The notes: a model not told the origin generated them from the sequence alone. A stretch of 53,257 nt of DNA from an uncultured Succiniclasticum sp. (GCA_902801365.1 CADCHY010000008.1:1-53257), one strand, 5' to 3'. Shown: positions 1-9,440, numbered from the stretch's first letter. Program-made: numbers and translations.

Positions 1-268
1 TGTGGCCCATTACTATGCGGATATCGGTTCCATGACGTACCTGAATTCCATTAAGCAGTTTTGTGAGCCCTTTGATCTTTTCGGTGGTATGATCAAAGGC
101 GTTGTGTTTGGCGCAATTATCAGTATCGTGGGCTGCTTTAAAGGCCTGAACGCGAAACAGGGCGCGGAAGGCGTAGGGCTGGCCACTACGGCTTCGGTAG
201 TCCTTTCCATCATACTGATTTTCATATTCGATTACTTTCTGACGGTTTTGTTGTATGTAGATAAATGA
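1..268 (+). CDS. mlaE: MlaE-type phospholipid ABC transporter permease, C-terminal part (partial)
   Basis: The reading frame is open to the left edge, so only about the last 88 residues are present. They contain hydrophobic segments and a KGLNAKQGAEGVG stretch typical of the MlaE/YrbE permease C-terminus, followed by a final membrane helix rich in Ile, Leu and Phe. MlaE is the inner-membrane permease of the Mla system, which moves phospholipids between the inner and outer membranes. The gene is followed 10 bp later by an MlaF-type ATPase and then an MCE protein, which supports the assignment. The apparent GTG at position 2 is simply an in-frame codon and not the true start. Confidence 0.9.
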   Translation, partial: VAHYYADIGSMTYLNSIKQFCEPFDLFGGMIKGVVFGAIISIVGCFKGLNAKQGAEGVGLATTASVVLSIILIFIFDYFLTVLLYVDK

Positions 269-278
269 GCGAGGCACT

Positions 279-1043
279 ATGGCGGAATCTGTAATATCCC
301 TGCAGGGGCTGGAACTGGCCTTTGGCGAAAAGAAAGTGCTGCAGGGGGTAGACCTGGAAGTGAAAAAGGGTGAGACCATGGCGGTCATCGGGCCTTCGGG
401 CACCGGCAAAAGCACCATCCTGAAGGTGCTGATCGGCCTGCTGGCTCCCACAGGCGGGAAGGTCCTGATCGAAGGACAGGACGTGTCCGGTCTGGGCGAA
501 GAGGAATGGAATGAGATTCGCAAGCATATCGGGATGGTGTTCCAGTATTCCGCGCTGTTCGACTTCCTGGACGTGGGAGAGAATGTCGCCTTTGGACTGC
601 GGCAGCATTTCCGGCTGCCGGAGGAGGAAGTGCGGAAGAAAGTGGACAGCCTGTTGCAGGATGTAGGGATGGAGGACGCGAAACAGCTGTACCCGGTGGA
701 GCTTTCCGGCGGTATGAAAAAGCGGGTGAGCCTGGCCAGGGCGCTGGCGATCGAACCGCGCATCGTCCTTTATGACGAACCCACGGCAGGGCTGGATCCC
801 ATACGCATGATGAATATCAGCCGCCTGATCCGGGAGACGCAGCGCAAGCATAAGGTGACTTCCATACTGGTGACGCACGATATGGATTCGGTGTACGTGG
901 CAGCCGACAGGGTCGCGCTGATCAATAACGGAAAGATTGTAGCGGTGGGAACACCGGAAGAATTCAGACATTCGGACAATCCACTGATCCGGGGCTTTAT
1001 CACCGGGGAAGAGATTGCAGGAGCAACGGAGGCATTTCGATGA
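279..1043 (+). CDS. mlaF: MlaF, ABC transporter ATP-binding protein of the Mla phospholipid system
   Basis: A 254-residue ABC ATPase. Walker A is GPSGTGKST (residues 38-46), the Q-loop is at Gln89, the signature is LSGGM (142-146) and Walker B is VLYDEP (163-168), followed by a D-loop Gly-Leu-Asp. Together with MlaE it would energise phospholipid transfer at the inner membrane. The order permease, ATPase, MCE protein is the usual mlaEFD order. The stop codon overlaps the start of mlaD (ATGA), suggesting translational coupling. No mlaB, mlaC or mlaA gene is seen nearby. Confidence 0.93.
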   Translation: MAESVISLQGLELAFGEKKVLQGVDLEVKKGETMAVIGPSGTGKSTILKVLIGLLAPTGGKVLIEGQDVSGLGEEEWNEIRKHIGMVFQYSALFDFLDVGENVAFGLRQHFRLPEEEVRKKVDSLLQDVGMEDAKQLYPVELSGGMKKRVSLARALAIEPRIVLYDEPTAGLDPIRMMNISRLIRETQRKHKVTSILVTHDMDSVYVAADRVALINNGKIVAVGTPEEFRHSDNPLIRGFITGEEIAGATEAFR

Positions 1044-2320
1044 AAACAAGTGAGACAAAGGTTGGCGCGCTGACACTGGGAGGGGCAGTGATCCTCGCGG
1101 CCATGATCAGTTTTCTGGGAGCCTTTAAATTATTTGACAGCGGTTATGACCTGCATGTATCCTATCCCTCGGTGAACGGTCTGCAGGTCGGGAGCCCGGT
1201 ACGGTATGCCGGCGTTCCCATCGGGACTGTCAAAGAGGCAAAAGTGGAACCGGACCAGGTCATGATCACCATGCATGTCAACAAAGGCGTTCAGATACCC
1301 CAGGAGGCAGAGTTTTCCATTGGCTCGGACGGCGTGATGGGGGAAAAGTATGTGGATATACGCGCGCCTAAAAAGTACAGCGGCGTGTATCTGAAACCGG
1401 GCAGCAGCCTGACCGGCCAGCCCGGCGGTGACATCAACGACTTCATGGCAAATTCCGGGAAGGTGCTGGAAAAAGTAGAAGGCATAGCGGATGCCCTGAA
1501 TAATGTGTTCGGCGACAAGGAAGTCCAGAGATCCATGCGGGACGGCTTCATTAATGCCCGTGATATCAGTAACAACCTGAATAAATTTACAAAAGTGATG
1601 GCTGATTCTGCCAAAGAAAACCAGGCGGAAATCCGGAATATGATAAAACAGTTCAATCAGATGAGCGTCCGCATGAACAAGACCATGGCGCATGTGGAAA
1701 GCCTGATGAACGGCGTGGATGCCAATGGCCAGACCGGTAGAAATGTAGCCATGATGGCGCAGAATCTGGCGGTTACCAGTAAAAATCTGGAAACGATTAC
1801 GAATACGTTTGCAGATGTTGCAAAAGATCCCCAGACAAAAGAGGATCTGAAAGCAACGATTCATAACGCCCGCGGCGTAACGGAACGTGCCAACAGAATT
1901 TTAGGCATGGGAGACGGTATGAAAATAAAAAGCCATGCCGATGTTTTCCACAATATCAAGGGCAGTGACTGGCGCAGTAATTTCGGGGTGCGGTTTGAGA
2001 AACCGAACAAAGGAACATTCGGTTATCTGGGCGCGTCCAGTATCGGGAATGACACCAAGCTGGACCTGTATCTCGGGAAGCGTTTCCATGAACTGAATGT
2101 CAGCGCAGGGGCTATGCAGGGGAAATTCGGCGTAGGACTCGGATATGATTTTAACGACCGGTTCCGTATCTATTCCCAGCTGTATGATTTTGATGACGCC
2201 AAGCTGCGCTTTGGCGGGGAATATATGATTAAAAATGATATTTTCCTGGTAGGCGAAAGCCTGGACCTGCTCCATGGCGGCAAACGGGATGTATACGTGG
2301 GGCTCCGGGCTTATTTCTGA
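1040..2320 (+). CDS. mlaD: MlaD-family MCE protein with a C-terminal beta-barrel-like domain
   Basis: 426 residues, about twice the length of E. coli MlaD. The order is: an N-terminal membrane anchor (about 10-30), one MCE domain (about 36-112, containing NGLQVGSPVRYAGVPIGTV), a long polar helical stretch (about 130-295) and a C-terminal segment (about 308-426). The C-terminal segment is made of short alternating polar/hydrophobic strands and ends in Tyr-Phe, as outer-membrane barrels do. A comparable MlaD-barrel architecture is known from Veillonella parvula, where it is proposed to bridge both membranes without MlaA or MlaC. Here the anchor would sit in the inner membrane, the helix would cross the periplasm and the barrel would insert in the outer membrane (inference). 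The start ATG overlaps the mlaF stop. Confidence 0.9.
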   Translation: MKTSETKVGALTLGGAVILAAMISFLGAFKLFDSGYDLHVSYPSVNGLQVGSPVRYAGVPIGTVKEAKVEPDQVMITMHVNKGVQIPQEAEFSIGSDGVMGEKYVDIRAPKKYSGVYLKPGSSLTGQPGGDINDFMANSGKVLEKVEGIADALNNVFGDKEVQRSMRDGFINARDISNNLNKFTKVMADSAKENQAEIRNMIKQFNQMSVRMNKTMAHVESLMNGVDANGQTGRNVAMMAQNLAVTSKNLETITNTFADVAKDPQTKEDLKATIHNARGVTERANRILGMGDGMKIKSHADVFHNIKGSDWRSNFGVRFEKPNKGTFGYLGASSIGNDTKLDLYLGKRFHELNVSAGAMQGKFGVGLGYDFNDRFRIYSQLYDFDDAKLRFGGEYMIKNDIFLVGESLDLLHGGKRDVYVGLRAYF

Positions 2321-2384
2321 TAAGCCGGCACGCGGAAAGGAACGGTTTTTCCGGGCGCATCAGTCGATGGGCCTGTTGCTATAA

Positions 2385-2414
2385 TTGACTTTTGTGTCAT
2401 AAACCATATACAAT
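2385..2414 (+). promoter_or_regulatory. Probable sigma-70 type promoter for tolC
   Basis: TTGACT (2385-2390) and TACAAT (2409-2414) are separated by 18 bp and lie about 40 bp before the tolC start. This suggests tolC is transcribed apart from the mla genes. Confidence 0.6.
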
Positions 2415-2455
2415 TACTTGGCTGGTTTTTTAATCAGTAAACTGGAGGTATGGAA

Positions 2456-3934
2456 ATGAAGATGAAAAAAACTGCACGTACAGCTTTGTTGGGTGCGTTG
2501 TTTACAGTGCTGCTGGTTCCGGGCGCTTTTGCGCAGGGGACGTTGCCGATCGATCTGCAGACTGCCATTGATAAAGCCTTTGCTTCCCATGCGGATATTA
2601 AAAAAGCGGAATACAGCCTGGATGCGGCGCGGGCGGACTATAATGCTGCCAGGGAGAGTTTCGGTCCCAAGGTGACGTTTTCCCATAATACCAGCCGGGG
2701 CGGTTACTGGGATGAGCAGTTTATACCGGGCAGCGGTTACAGTAAAAATCTCAGGACAGCGCACAGCAACACGTTTAGTCTTTCCGTACCCATATTTAAT
2801 GCCGGCCTGAATGCGGCGGAGAAACAGGCCAAAGCCAGATACCAGAGCGGCGTATTAGGGGAAGAACTGGCCTTCATCCGGCTGAAGCAGACCGTTTCCA
2901 CCGCCTATTATACCCTGCTGGCGACCATCGATGCCCAGAAAGTCTGTGAGCAGTCGGTAACGACCCTGCAGGACCATCTGAAAAACGTGCAGGCCCAGTA
3001 TGATGTGGGCGTGGTGGCCAAGGTGGACCTGCTCCGCAGTGAAGTGGAACTGACATCGGCCCAGCAGGACCTGCTCAAAGCGGAAAACCAGCACAGTATT
3101 GCGGAAGCAAGGCTGAACAATATCATGGGAATTGCCCAGGATACCAAACTGGCGCCGGTGGAAGAGCTGGGTTACAAGACCTACGCGGAAACGCTGCCCC
3201 GCTGCATCGATTACGCCATGCTCCACCGTCTGGATCTGCAGCAGAGCCGTCTCCAGGTAAAAGCGGCGGAAGCGGCGCTGAACGGGGCAAAAGCCGGCTG
3301 GACGCCTACGGTTTCCGGCTCCCTTTCCAACAGCTGGTCGGACGACAGATGGCCCGGTGACGAAGGCAGCAACTGGGGCGCCGGTGTAGGCGTCAACATG
3401 AACGTGTTCGACAGCGGCGTGACGAAGTCCAATGTGGCCAGAGCCAAGGCAAATCTTATGGCTGCCAAGGAAACCTACCGGCAGGACACGGATAACGTGG
3501 AACTGGATGTGCGGAATTGTTATAACACCCTGCGGGAAGCGGAAAAGCGCATCTCTACCACCCAGGTTGCCGTAGCCAAGGCGGAGGAAGATTATCATAT
3601 CGCCCAGGTCCGTTACGAAGCCGGTGTCGGCACCAACACGGATGTGCTGGACGCCCAGGTGGCGCTGAACAGGGCCCGCAACAATTTTAACAGCTCCCTG
3701 TACGATTATAACCTTGCGAAAACGGCCCTGGATACCGCCATGGGTATCGAAGCCCGTCCGGATGATTACAGGTACCTGACTTACGGCGAACGCTATAAAG
3801 CAACCAAAGCGGTATACAATGCGGCAGTGGAAGCTACCGATTCCGACAAGACGCTGAAAGAGACTGTAAAGGCCCTGGAAAAGGCCCGGTCGGAACGGCG
3901 GAAAGCGGCGTCGGCGGCAAAGAAGAAAGCCTGA
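2456..3934 (+). CDS. tolC: TolC-family outer-membrane efflux protein
   Basis: About 492 residues. A signal peptide (MKMKKTARTALLG..., hydrophobic core, cleavage near GAFAQG) is followed by two outer-membrane efflux protein repeats rich in long helices, with the typical DNVELDVRNCYNTLREAEKR and AQVRYEAGVGTNTDVLDAQ elements. It should form the trimeric outer-membrane channel of type I secretion or tripartite efflux. An ATG at 2450 is in frame, but it lies only 1 bp from the GGAGG at 2444-2448. The ATG at 2456 has a 7-bp spacing and is preferred. The C-terminus carries an unusual Lys/Ala-rich tail of about 30 residues. No partner pump genes lie next to it, so the substrate is unknown. Confidence 0.92.
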   Translation: MKMKKTARTALLGALFTVLLVPGAFAQGTLPIDLQTAIDKAFASHADIKKAEYSLDAARADYNAARESFGPKVTFSHNTSRGGYWDEQFIPGSGYSKNLRTAHSNTFSLSVPIFNAGLNAAEKQAKARYQSGVLGEELAFIRLKQTVSTAYYTLLATIDAQKVCEQSVTTLQDHLKNVQAQYDVGVVAKVDLLRSEVELTSAQQDLLKAENQHSIAEARLNNIMGIAQDTKLAPVEELGYKTYAETLPRCIDYAMLHRLDLQQSRLQVKAAEAALNGAKAGWTPTVSGSLSNSWSDDRWPGDEGSNWGAGVGVNMNVFDSGVTKSNVARAKANLMAAKETYRQDTDNVELDVRNCYNTLREAEKRISTTQVAVAKAEEDYHIAQVRYEAGVGTNTDVLDAQVALNRARNNFNSSLYDYNLAKTALDTAMGIEARPDDYRYLTYGERYKATKAVYNAAVEATDSDKTLKETVKALEKARSERRKAASAAKKKA

Positions 3935-3979
3935 CGGGTTTAAGGCCGGTTTTAACGAAATTTATAAAATAAATTAGCC

Positions 3980-4027
3980 TGTCGGCCGGAACATCATTCC
4001 AGATGATGATCCGGCCGGCATTTTTTT
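3980..4027 (+). terminator. Rho-independent terminator after tolC
   Basis: A long stem of about 17 pairs with one mismatch (left arm 3980-3997, right arm 4003-4020) closes a 5-nt loop and is followed by seven T residues (4021-4027). It separates tolC from tamB. Confidence 0.9.
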
Positions 4028-4067
4028 GCCGGATATTGTGTCACAGCGTTGGTTTCAGCTGAAAAAT

Positions 4068-4121
4068 TCACAGATGTGATACAAAATAGTGCTGTCATTC
4101 TGTGTCTCTTTTTGCTATAAT
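4068..4121 (+). promoter_or_regulatory. Probable tamB promoter region with a small palindrome
   Basis: The 312-bp gap between tolC and tamB holds the terminator above and then this region. A TATAAT box lies at 4116-4121, but no convincing -35 box is visible. A TCACA-GA-TGTGA palindrome at 4068-4079 lies about 40 bp upstream of the -10 box and could be an operator. The untranslated leader would be about 120 nt. Confidence 0.4.
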
Positions 4122-4246
4122 ATTTCTAATATGGGATATTAGTTTTATTTTTGCCATCATACCGGCCTGAAAGTCCGGCATGTGCATGGAAGACTGATAT
4201 GAAAAATCATTAATTTTAGAAACCTGACGGGGGCGCGGATAATAAA

Positions 4247-7200
4247 ATGAATCGGCTGGTAAAATGGCTTGCAGGCATCGCAGCGGTTTTTTGCGTCCTT
4301 TTTGTGGGCATTACGCAGATCGTGATGCCGGGTTTGCTGGAAAAGGCAGGACCCTATGCGGAAAAAATGGCTGCCGGGTACGTCAACGGCACGGTGCAGT
4401 TAGGTTCCGTAACCTGGCCCGGAAGCAATACGCTTCTGGTAAAAGATATCCTGGTCAGGGATCAGAAGCAGCAGACTGTCGCAACCGTGCCGGAGATCCG
4501 TGTTTCTGTGAACCCCTTTAAAGCGTTTTCCGGGCTGGAAAAGGCTGTTTCCGCCATAGACCTGGAAAGACCGACGGTTTTCATAAAACAGGATAAGGAA
4601 GAACATTGGAACTACGAGAACCTTCTGAAGCCTTCCCAGTCCGAAACGACCCCGTTTTACGGGAAGCTGAACATACATCAGGGAACGGCCGTGGTACAGC
4701 TTCCGGAGGGAACCTGGCAGTATCAGATCGACGGTTCGGTGGACGGGAGTTATAACCCTGCCTTTGACCTGGACTTCAGGGTGAATGCGCCCGGCATGGA
4801 AACGGCAACCGTATTGGGCAGTATTGACAATAAAGGCGTAGGCAAAATCGTCATGAAATCGGACCGGGTGGACCTGGCGCCCTATCATGCCCTGGCGTTG
4901 CGCTATGGCGGGGTCAAAGAAGCCGCCGGCCTGGTTACGGGGATCGACGGGGAATGGAATAACGACGGGAAAGACACTGTTTTAAGGGGGAAATGCACCC
5001 TGCAGGATGTACGGGGCCGTTATCAGATGAACGGGCAGGAACTGCCCTTCCGGATTACAGGGAACGTGTCTTCGTCAGACCACGTCATAACTGCGGATAA
5101 ACTGCAGGTCAGCCTGAATGAGCAGGACGCCGTTTTGTCCGGCGCCCTGGATATCCATGACCCGGATAATCCGGAAGGCCATCTGTCGCTGCGTTCTGAC
5201 AAGTTTACATATAACGGCGAAACGCTGAAGAATATTGAAGCGGAAGCGGTGCTGGCCGGAAATAAGGCTGCCGTAAATTATTTTACTGCCGCGTACAGGG
5301 ACGGCAGGATCAGCGGGCAGGGCGTATACGAACCGGCTTCCGGGAAACTGACGGGAGCTGCTGATATCCGGAAAGTGACCCTGGACGGCGAAACGTTCAA
5401 CGGGGAAAAGTTCGTGCTCAATGCCGGGCTGGCCGGCAGCGGAACCTATAACCAGGAAGACGGCAGACTGCATGTGAATGTGGCCGCCAACACGATGAAC
5501 CTGCAATGGCGCGACACCCGGCTCAATGTTATGGATTTTGATGCTGATCTGACCAACGACGGTGTGGATATTCATACATTTTCCGCCTCGACCGGGAACG
5601 GCGCGCTGCAGGCTGCAGGCAGGGTGTCCTTTGATGGCGGTTACGAGCTGACGGGGAAGATGGCGAATATGCCCCTGGATCCGGTCCTGGCCGTGGCCGG
5701 GCAGGAAGGAGGCGGGTTTGTCTCTTCCGCTTCGTATCACCTGCATGGGCAGGGAAGCCGTGTTAATTTTGAAGGACCGGTAGAAATCCGGCAGGTTGCC
5801 TGCAAAGACCTGTTTGTACAGGATGGCAGCGGCTATGTTACCGTCCGTGATAATGTTGCGCAACTAAAAGACTACCGTCTGGTAATGGACCAGGGAAGTC
5901 ACACGGCAAACGGAACCGTCGATCTGCGGGGCGGGGACCCGCGGTTTAATCTGGTTCTGGAAACGGAAAAGGTCCGCGTCGAACCGTTGCTGGCAGCAGC
6001 GGGGTTACGGGGCGTGATTACCGCGACGGGCAACCTTTCAAACCGTATGCATGTCACAGGGACCCTGTCTGAACCCGCCGTACAGGGTGACGCGGATATG
6101 TCCGACGGCAGCGTGGAAGGGTATCTCGTGGACTCCCTGACGGGCAGATATTTTTATCATAAAGGCGCCCTGCGCCTGGATAACGTTGTAGTTAAGGCGC
6201 TGTCATCCAAGTTAAAGCTGCATGGAGTCATGGATGCAGACCGTCATCTGGATTTTGAGGCGGAAGCGACGGACGTGGACCTGAGCCGCCTGCCTGTCCG
6301 CGAGGAGAATGTGGCGCTGGCCGGTTATGCTTCCGCGAAGGGACATTTGTCCGGAACCGTGGATACCCCTCTGTTTGCCGGCAATGTTTCCAGCGAAGAG
6401 TTTTTCATCAACGGAGTCCCGGTTAAAAATCTGAAAGGGGTCCTGGTCAGCAACGGGAAGGATATCAACTCCTTAAAAGGCGAGTGCGAGCAGACCAACA
6501 CGGACGGGCTGACTTCCGCCTATATGATCGATCTCGCCCTGAACAGACCGAAGCGCGACCTGCGGGGCAGGATGGGGATCATGTACGGGGATCTGCAGAA
6601 CATCCTGAAGATGGCCAAAGTGGATTTCCCTGTCAAAGGGCTGGTTGCCGGCACGTTGGAATTTAACGGCCCGGATGCGGATACAGTGGCGGATTTCTGG
6701 GGATATAACCTGGACGTCAACGGTGTAAAGTACGACCAGATGGCGCTGAAGGCGCGGCTTAACAAAGGTGTTCTGACCGTTGAGAATATTAAATTGCAGG
6801 AAGACAGGGCCTTTTTCCGGGAAGGATCGATCACGCTCCGCGGAACGGTGGATCTGCGCAAACGGGAAATGAATATGAGGGCGCGGGCGGTGGACGCGAA
6901 TCCGGCTATCCTGACCGCGTTTATGCAAAAACCCCTGATCCTTACCGGTTCGCTGAATATGTCGGCGCAGATGGAAGGTCCGTGGAATAATCTGAAAGGA
7001 AACGGTTCCGCGGAGATCGTGCAGGGCAGCCTGGAAGAAGTACCCTTTGATAAAGTTTCCGCCGAGTTTGTCCTGGAGAACGACACCATTACGTTACGCC
7101 AGGTTTCCGCTGAGCAGGATGTTTATAAACTGACGGCGCTGGGCAGAATCCCGGTCGATGCATTCCGCGCAAGGGAAAACCGGAAAAACCCCGATGCGCA

Positions 7201-8566
7201 GATGGATATAAAGGTAGATTTCAATCAGGCCAGCCTGGCGGTTTTCGGGGCGCATCCCAGAATAGACTGGAGCCTGGGGGACACAAAAGGTATCGTTACC
7301 GTGGCAGGCACGCTGGACAACCCGCAATTGTTCGGAACCCTTGCTGTTGCGGATGGCTGCGTGAAGCTGAAAGATATCCATTCGCTGATTGATAAGGTTA
7401 ACCTGAGAATGACTTTCAGCGGGAGCAAGGTTCTGGTAGAACAGATTTCCGCTGTTCTGGGAAAAGGCACGCTGGAAGGAAGCGGCAGCTATGATTTCAG
7501 GGCGTCCGGCGAACAGTCGTACCTGTTCAACGCCACAGCGAAAAATGCCGAGATCGATTCGGCAATCTTTAAAGGGCGCATCAACGGAACCTTTGCCGTA
7601 TCTCCCGAGTATTACCGGATTCCGCGGCGCCTTCTGCAGAAACAGGCGGCAGGCACGGAATCTTCAGACAAAAATGCGCCGCGGGCGACGGGCATGGAGG
7701 AAGGCTGGCGTCCTAAAATTACGGTTGATGCCGGTCTGGACGACGTAACGGTCAATATGCCCACGGTCCCGTCCCTGGGTGAAGGAAGTTCAAACCTCGG
7801 CTTAAATGTTTCCGTGAATCTGGGTTCCAAAGTACATCTGTATAACAAATATTTGTATGACCTGTGGCTGAAAGGCATGGTTAAAGTTGAGGGAAGCACG
7901 GTCTTTCCGCGGATCAGCGGCGGCATTGATACGGACAAAGGAACCGTGACGTATCTCCGGACACGTTTCAAAGTGGAAAAGGGTTCTTTGCGCTGGCCGC
8001 AGTCTGGCACGTTCCTGCCGTATGTCAAGCTGGACGCAAACACAAAATTCAGCCGTTACCGGATCGCTCTCCAGGTTGACGGATCCCTGAACAAAGATAC
8101 TCTGGATATGAAACTGCAGTCGAACCCGTATCTGTCAAAGAACGCCATTGTCCGGATGCTGACCCTGCAGCGCGCGTCCGCCGGCAGCGACGACATTACG
8201 AATGAAGACATGACGAATCTTCTGATCGCGGGGCTGGAGACCGGTTTGCTGGGAGACGTGGAGCATTCGATCAGAAAAGCTTTGGGGATCGATGAATTCC
8301 GTGTATATGTCGGGAAACTGGATAACGGCGTGGATTTTGATAACCGCATCATCCGTGAACTGACACAGGAAGAAAAAGACCAGTATAATTTCCTGATCGC
8401 GAAAAACCTGACAGAACGCTGGAAAATCGGTTATACCAGCAGTTTTGACGGAAAACATGAAAACATCTATACACAGTATCAGCTTACGGAACATATGAAC
8501 ATTACGTTTTCCCAGAATGAAGATCATGAAAGACGCTACAGCGTAGAATACCGTATTACGTTCTGA
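4247..8566 (+). CDS. tamB: TamB-like translocation/assembly module protein (AsmA-like superfamily)
   Basis: 1,439 residues. An N-terminal membrane anchor (about 5-27) precedes a very long stretch of repeating beta-strand sequence typical of the lipid-groove fold of TamB and other AsmA-like proteins. The C-terminal part (about 1,000-1,439) resembles the DUF490/TamB domain and ends in YSVEYRITF. Known members span the periplasm and take part in outer-membrane protein assembly or phospholipid transport. No TamA is seen; the only Omp85 protein nearby is BamA, about 1.6 kb downstream, so a TamB-BamA partnership is likely (inference). The gene is preceded by its own terminator-delimited promoter region and followed by a nested hairpin before the sigma-factor gene. 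Confidence 0.93.
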   Translation: MNRLVKWLAGIAAVFCVLFVGITQIVMPGLLEKAGPYAEKMAAGYVNGTVQLGSVTWPGSNTLLVKDILVRDQKQQTVATVPEIRVSVNPFKAFSGLEKAVSAIDLERPTVFIKQDKEEHWNYENLLKPSQSETTPFYGKLNIHQGTAVVQLPEGTWQYQIDGSVDGSYNPAFDLDFRVNAPGMETATVLGSIDNKGVGKIVMKSDRVDLAPYHALALRYGGVKEAAGLVTGIDGEWNNDGKDTVLRGKCTLQDVRGRYQMNGQELPFRITGNVSSSDHVITADKLQVSLNEQDAVLSGALDIHDPDNPEGHLSLRSDKFTYNGETLKNIEAEAVLAGNKAAVNYFTAAYRDGRISGQGVYEPASGKLTGAADIRKVTLDGETFNGEKFVLNAGLAGSGTYNQEDGRLHVNVAANTMNLQWRDTRLNVMDFDADLTNDGVDIHTFSASTGNGALQAAGRVSFDGGYELTGKMANMPLDPVLAVAGQEGGGFVSSASYHLHGQGSRVNFEGPVEIRQVACKDLFVQDGSGYVTVRDNVAQLKDYRLVMDQGSHTANGTVDLRGGDPRFNLVLETEKVRVEPLLAAAGLRGVITATGNLSNRMHVTGTLSEPAVQGDADMSDGSVEGYLVDSLTGRYFYHKGALRLDNVVVKALSSKLKLHGVMDADRHLDFEAEATDVDLSRLPVREENVALAGYASAKGHLSGTVDTPLFAGNVSSEEFFINGVPVKNLKGVLVSNGKDINSLKGECEQTNTDGLTSAYMIDLALNRPKRDLRGRMGIMYGDLQNILKMAKVDFPVKGLVAGTLEFNGPDADTVADFWGYNLDVNGVKYDQMALKARLNKGVLTVENIKLQEDRAFFREGSITLRGTVDLRKREMNMRARAVDANPAILTAFMQKPLILTGSLNMSAQMEGPWNNLKGNGSAEIVQGSLEEVPFDKVSAEFVLENDTITLRQVSAEQDVYKLTALGRIPVDAFRARENRKNPDAQMDIKVDFNQASLAVFGAHPRIDWSLGDTKGIVTVAGTLDNPQLFGTLAVADGCVKLKDIHSLIDKVNLRMTFSGSKVLVEQISAVLGKGTLEGSGSYDFRASGEQSYLFNATAKNAEIDSAIFKGRINGTFAVSPEYYRIPRRLLQKQAAGTESSDKNAPRATGMEEGWRPKITVDAGLDDVTVNMPTVPSLGEGSSNLGLNVSVNLGSKVHLYNKYLYDLWLKGMVKVEGSTVFPRISGGIDTDKGTVTYLRTRFKVEKGSLRWPQSGTFLPYVKLDANTKFSRYRIALQVDGSLNKDTLDMKLQSNPYLSKNAIVRMLTLQRASAGSDDITNEDMTNLLIAGLETGLLGDVEHSIRKALGIDEFRVYVGKLDNGVDFDNRIIRELTQEEKDQYNFLIAKNLTERWKIGYTSSFDGKHENIYTQYQLTEHMNITFSQNEDHERRYSVEYRITF

Positions 8567-8576
8567 GGAGGTCCGT

Positions 8577-8628
8577 CCGGTCCGGCGGCACGGCTGCGAA
8601 TTCCGCAGCCGGCGCTTTCCCGGACCGG
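8577..8628 (+). other. Nested hairpin between tamB and the sigma-factor gene
   Basis: An outer 9-bp perfect inverted repeat (8577-8585 with 8620-8628) encloses an inner 8-bp GC-rich hairpin (8591-8598 with 8604-8611, loop of 5). No T-tract follows, so it is not a standard terminator. Its right arm abuts the GAGAGAGG ribosome binding site (8628-8635) of the sigma-factor gene. Confidence 0.6.
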
Positions 8629-8640
8629 AGAGAGGTTATT

Positions 8641-9273
8641 ATGTTACAGAAATATCTGGAAGAACTGAAAAAAGTAAAACTTCTTTCCCCGGAGGAAGAG
8701 AAAGAACTCTGGATCCGGGAAGCGGAAGGAGACGAGGCTGCCCACCGGAAGCTGGTCAGTTCCTACCAGCCGCTGGTGTTTAAAACGGCTGCCCGGTTCC
8801 ATATGCCGGAAGAGATTACGATGGAGCTGATCCAGGAGGGCACGGTTGGCCTTCTGGAAGCCGCGGAGAACTATGACCACACAAAGGGCGTGGCGTTCAG
8901 CCTGTATGCGCTACACCGCATCCGGGGCAGGATGTGTGATTTCCTGGACCGGGAATTTTCCCGCGAAGAGCTGTCCCTGGACAGGGAAATGGCGGAAGGC
9001 TGGAGTCTGACAGAGATACTGTCCGTTTCCCAGCCGCTTCCGGAAGAAGTTGCGGAACGCCGTGCGGTCTCTGACAGGGTGTCCCGGGCGGTGGAACGGC
9101 TGCCGCAGAAGGAAAGGAAGGTCCTGCAGGGGATTTTTCTGGAGAACAGGACGCCGGCTGACCTGGCTGCCGATATCCATGTAACGCCGAATCATGTATA
9201 CCGTCTGGAAAAGCAGGGGGTCCGCAGGATCCGGGGGATGCTGTCCCGCTTTATGAGTGAGTTCAGGAAGTAA
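8641..9273 (+). CDS. Sigma-70 family RNA polymerase sigma factor
   Basis: 210 residues. A sigma region 2 core (about 40-105: QEGTVGLLEAAENYD, then FSLYALHRIRGRM) and a C-terminal region 4 helix-turn-helix (about 150-205) are visible. Region 1.1 is absent and region 3 is very short. This is longer than an ECF sigma factor's usual compact form and close in size to alternative sigma factors of Firmicutes. The start has a GAGAGAGG site 5 bp upstream. Its position between tamB and bamA suggests it controls envelope genes (inference). The exact class cannot be settled by eye. Confidence 0.88.
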   Translation: MLQKYLEELKKVKLLSPEEEKELWIREAEGDEAAHRKLVSSYQPLVFKTAARFHMPEEITMELIQEGTVGLLEAAENYDHTKGVAFSLYALHRIRGRMCDFLDREFSREELSLDREMAEGWSLTEILSVSQPLPEEVAERRAVSDRVSRAVERLPQKERKVLQGIFLENRTPADLAADIHVTPNHVYRLEKQGVRRIRGMLSRFMSEFRK

Positions 9274-9411
9274 AATACAGGGGAAATACCTGCCCGGTAC
9301 AATCATCCGGCGTAATCCCAGAGAAAATCAGTGGGATTAAGGTAAAAATCACAGAGAAAAGCAGATAATCTGAAATAAATGACCGATTTTAGCTTTTTTT
9401 TGCAAGTTAAT

Positions 9412-9440
9412 TTGCCAAGTTGATTCAGATTATATATAAT
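9412..9440 (+). promoter_or_regulatory. Sigma-70 type promoter for the membrane protein at 9468
   Basis: TTGCCA (9412-9417) and TATAAT (9435-9440) are separated by exactly 17 bp, 27 bp upstream of the next start codon. Confidence 0.75.

Noticed and set aside
9313..9339. An 8-bp stem (9313-9320 with 9332-9339) after the sigma-factor gene as a terminator
   Set aside because: The loop is long and no T-tract follows; it is too weak to call.
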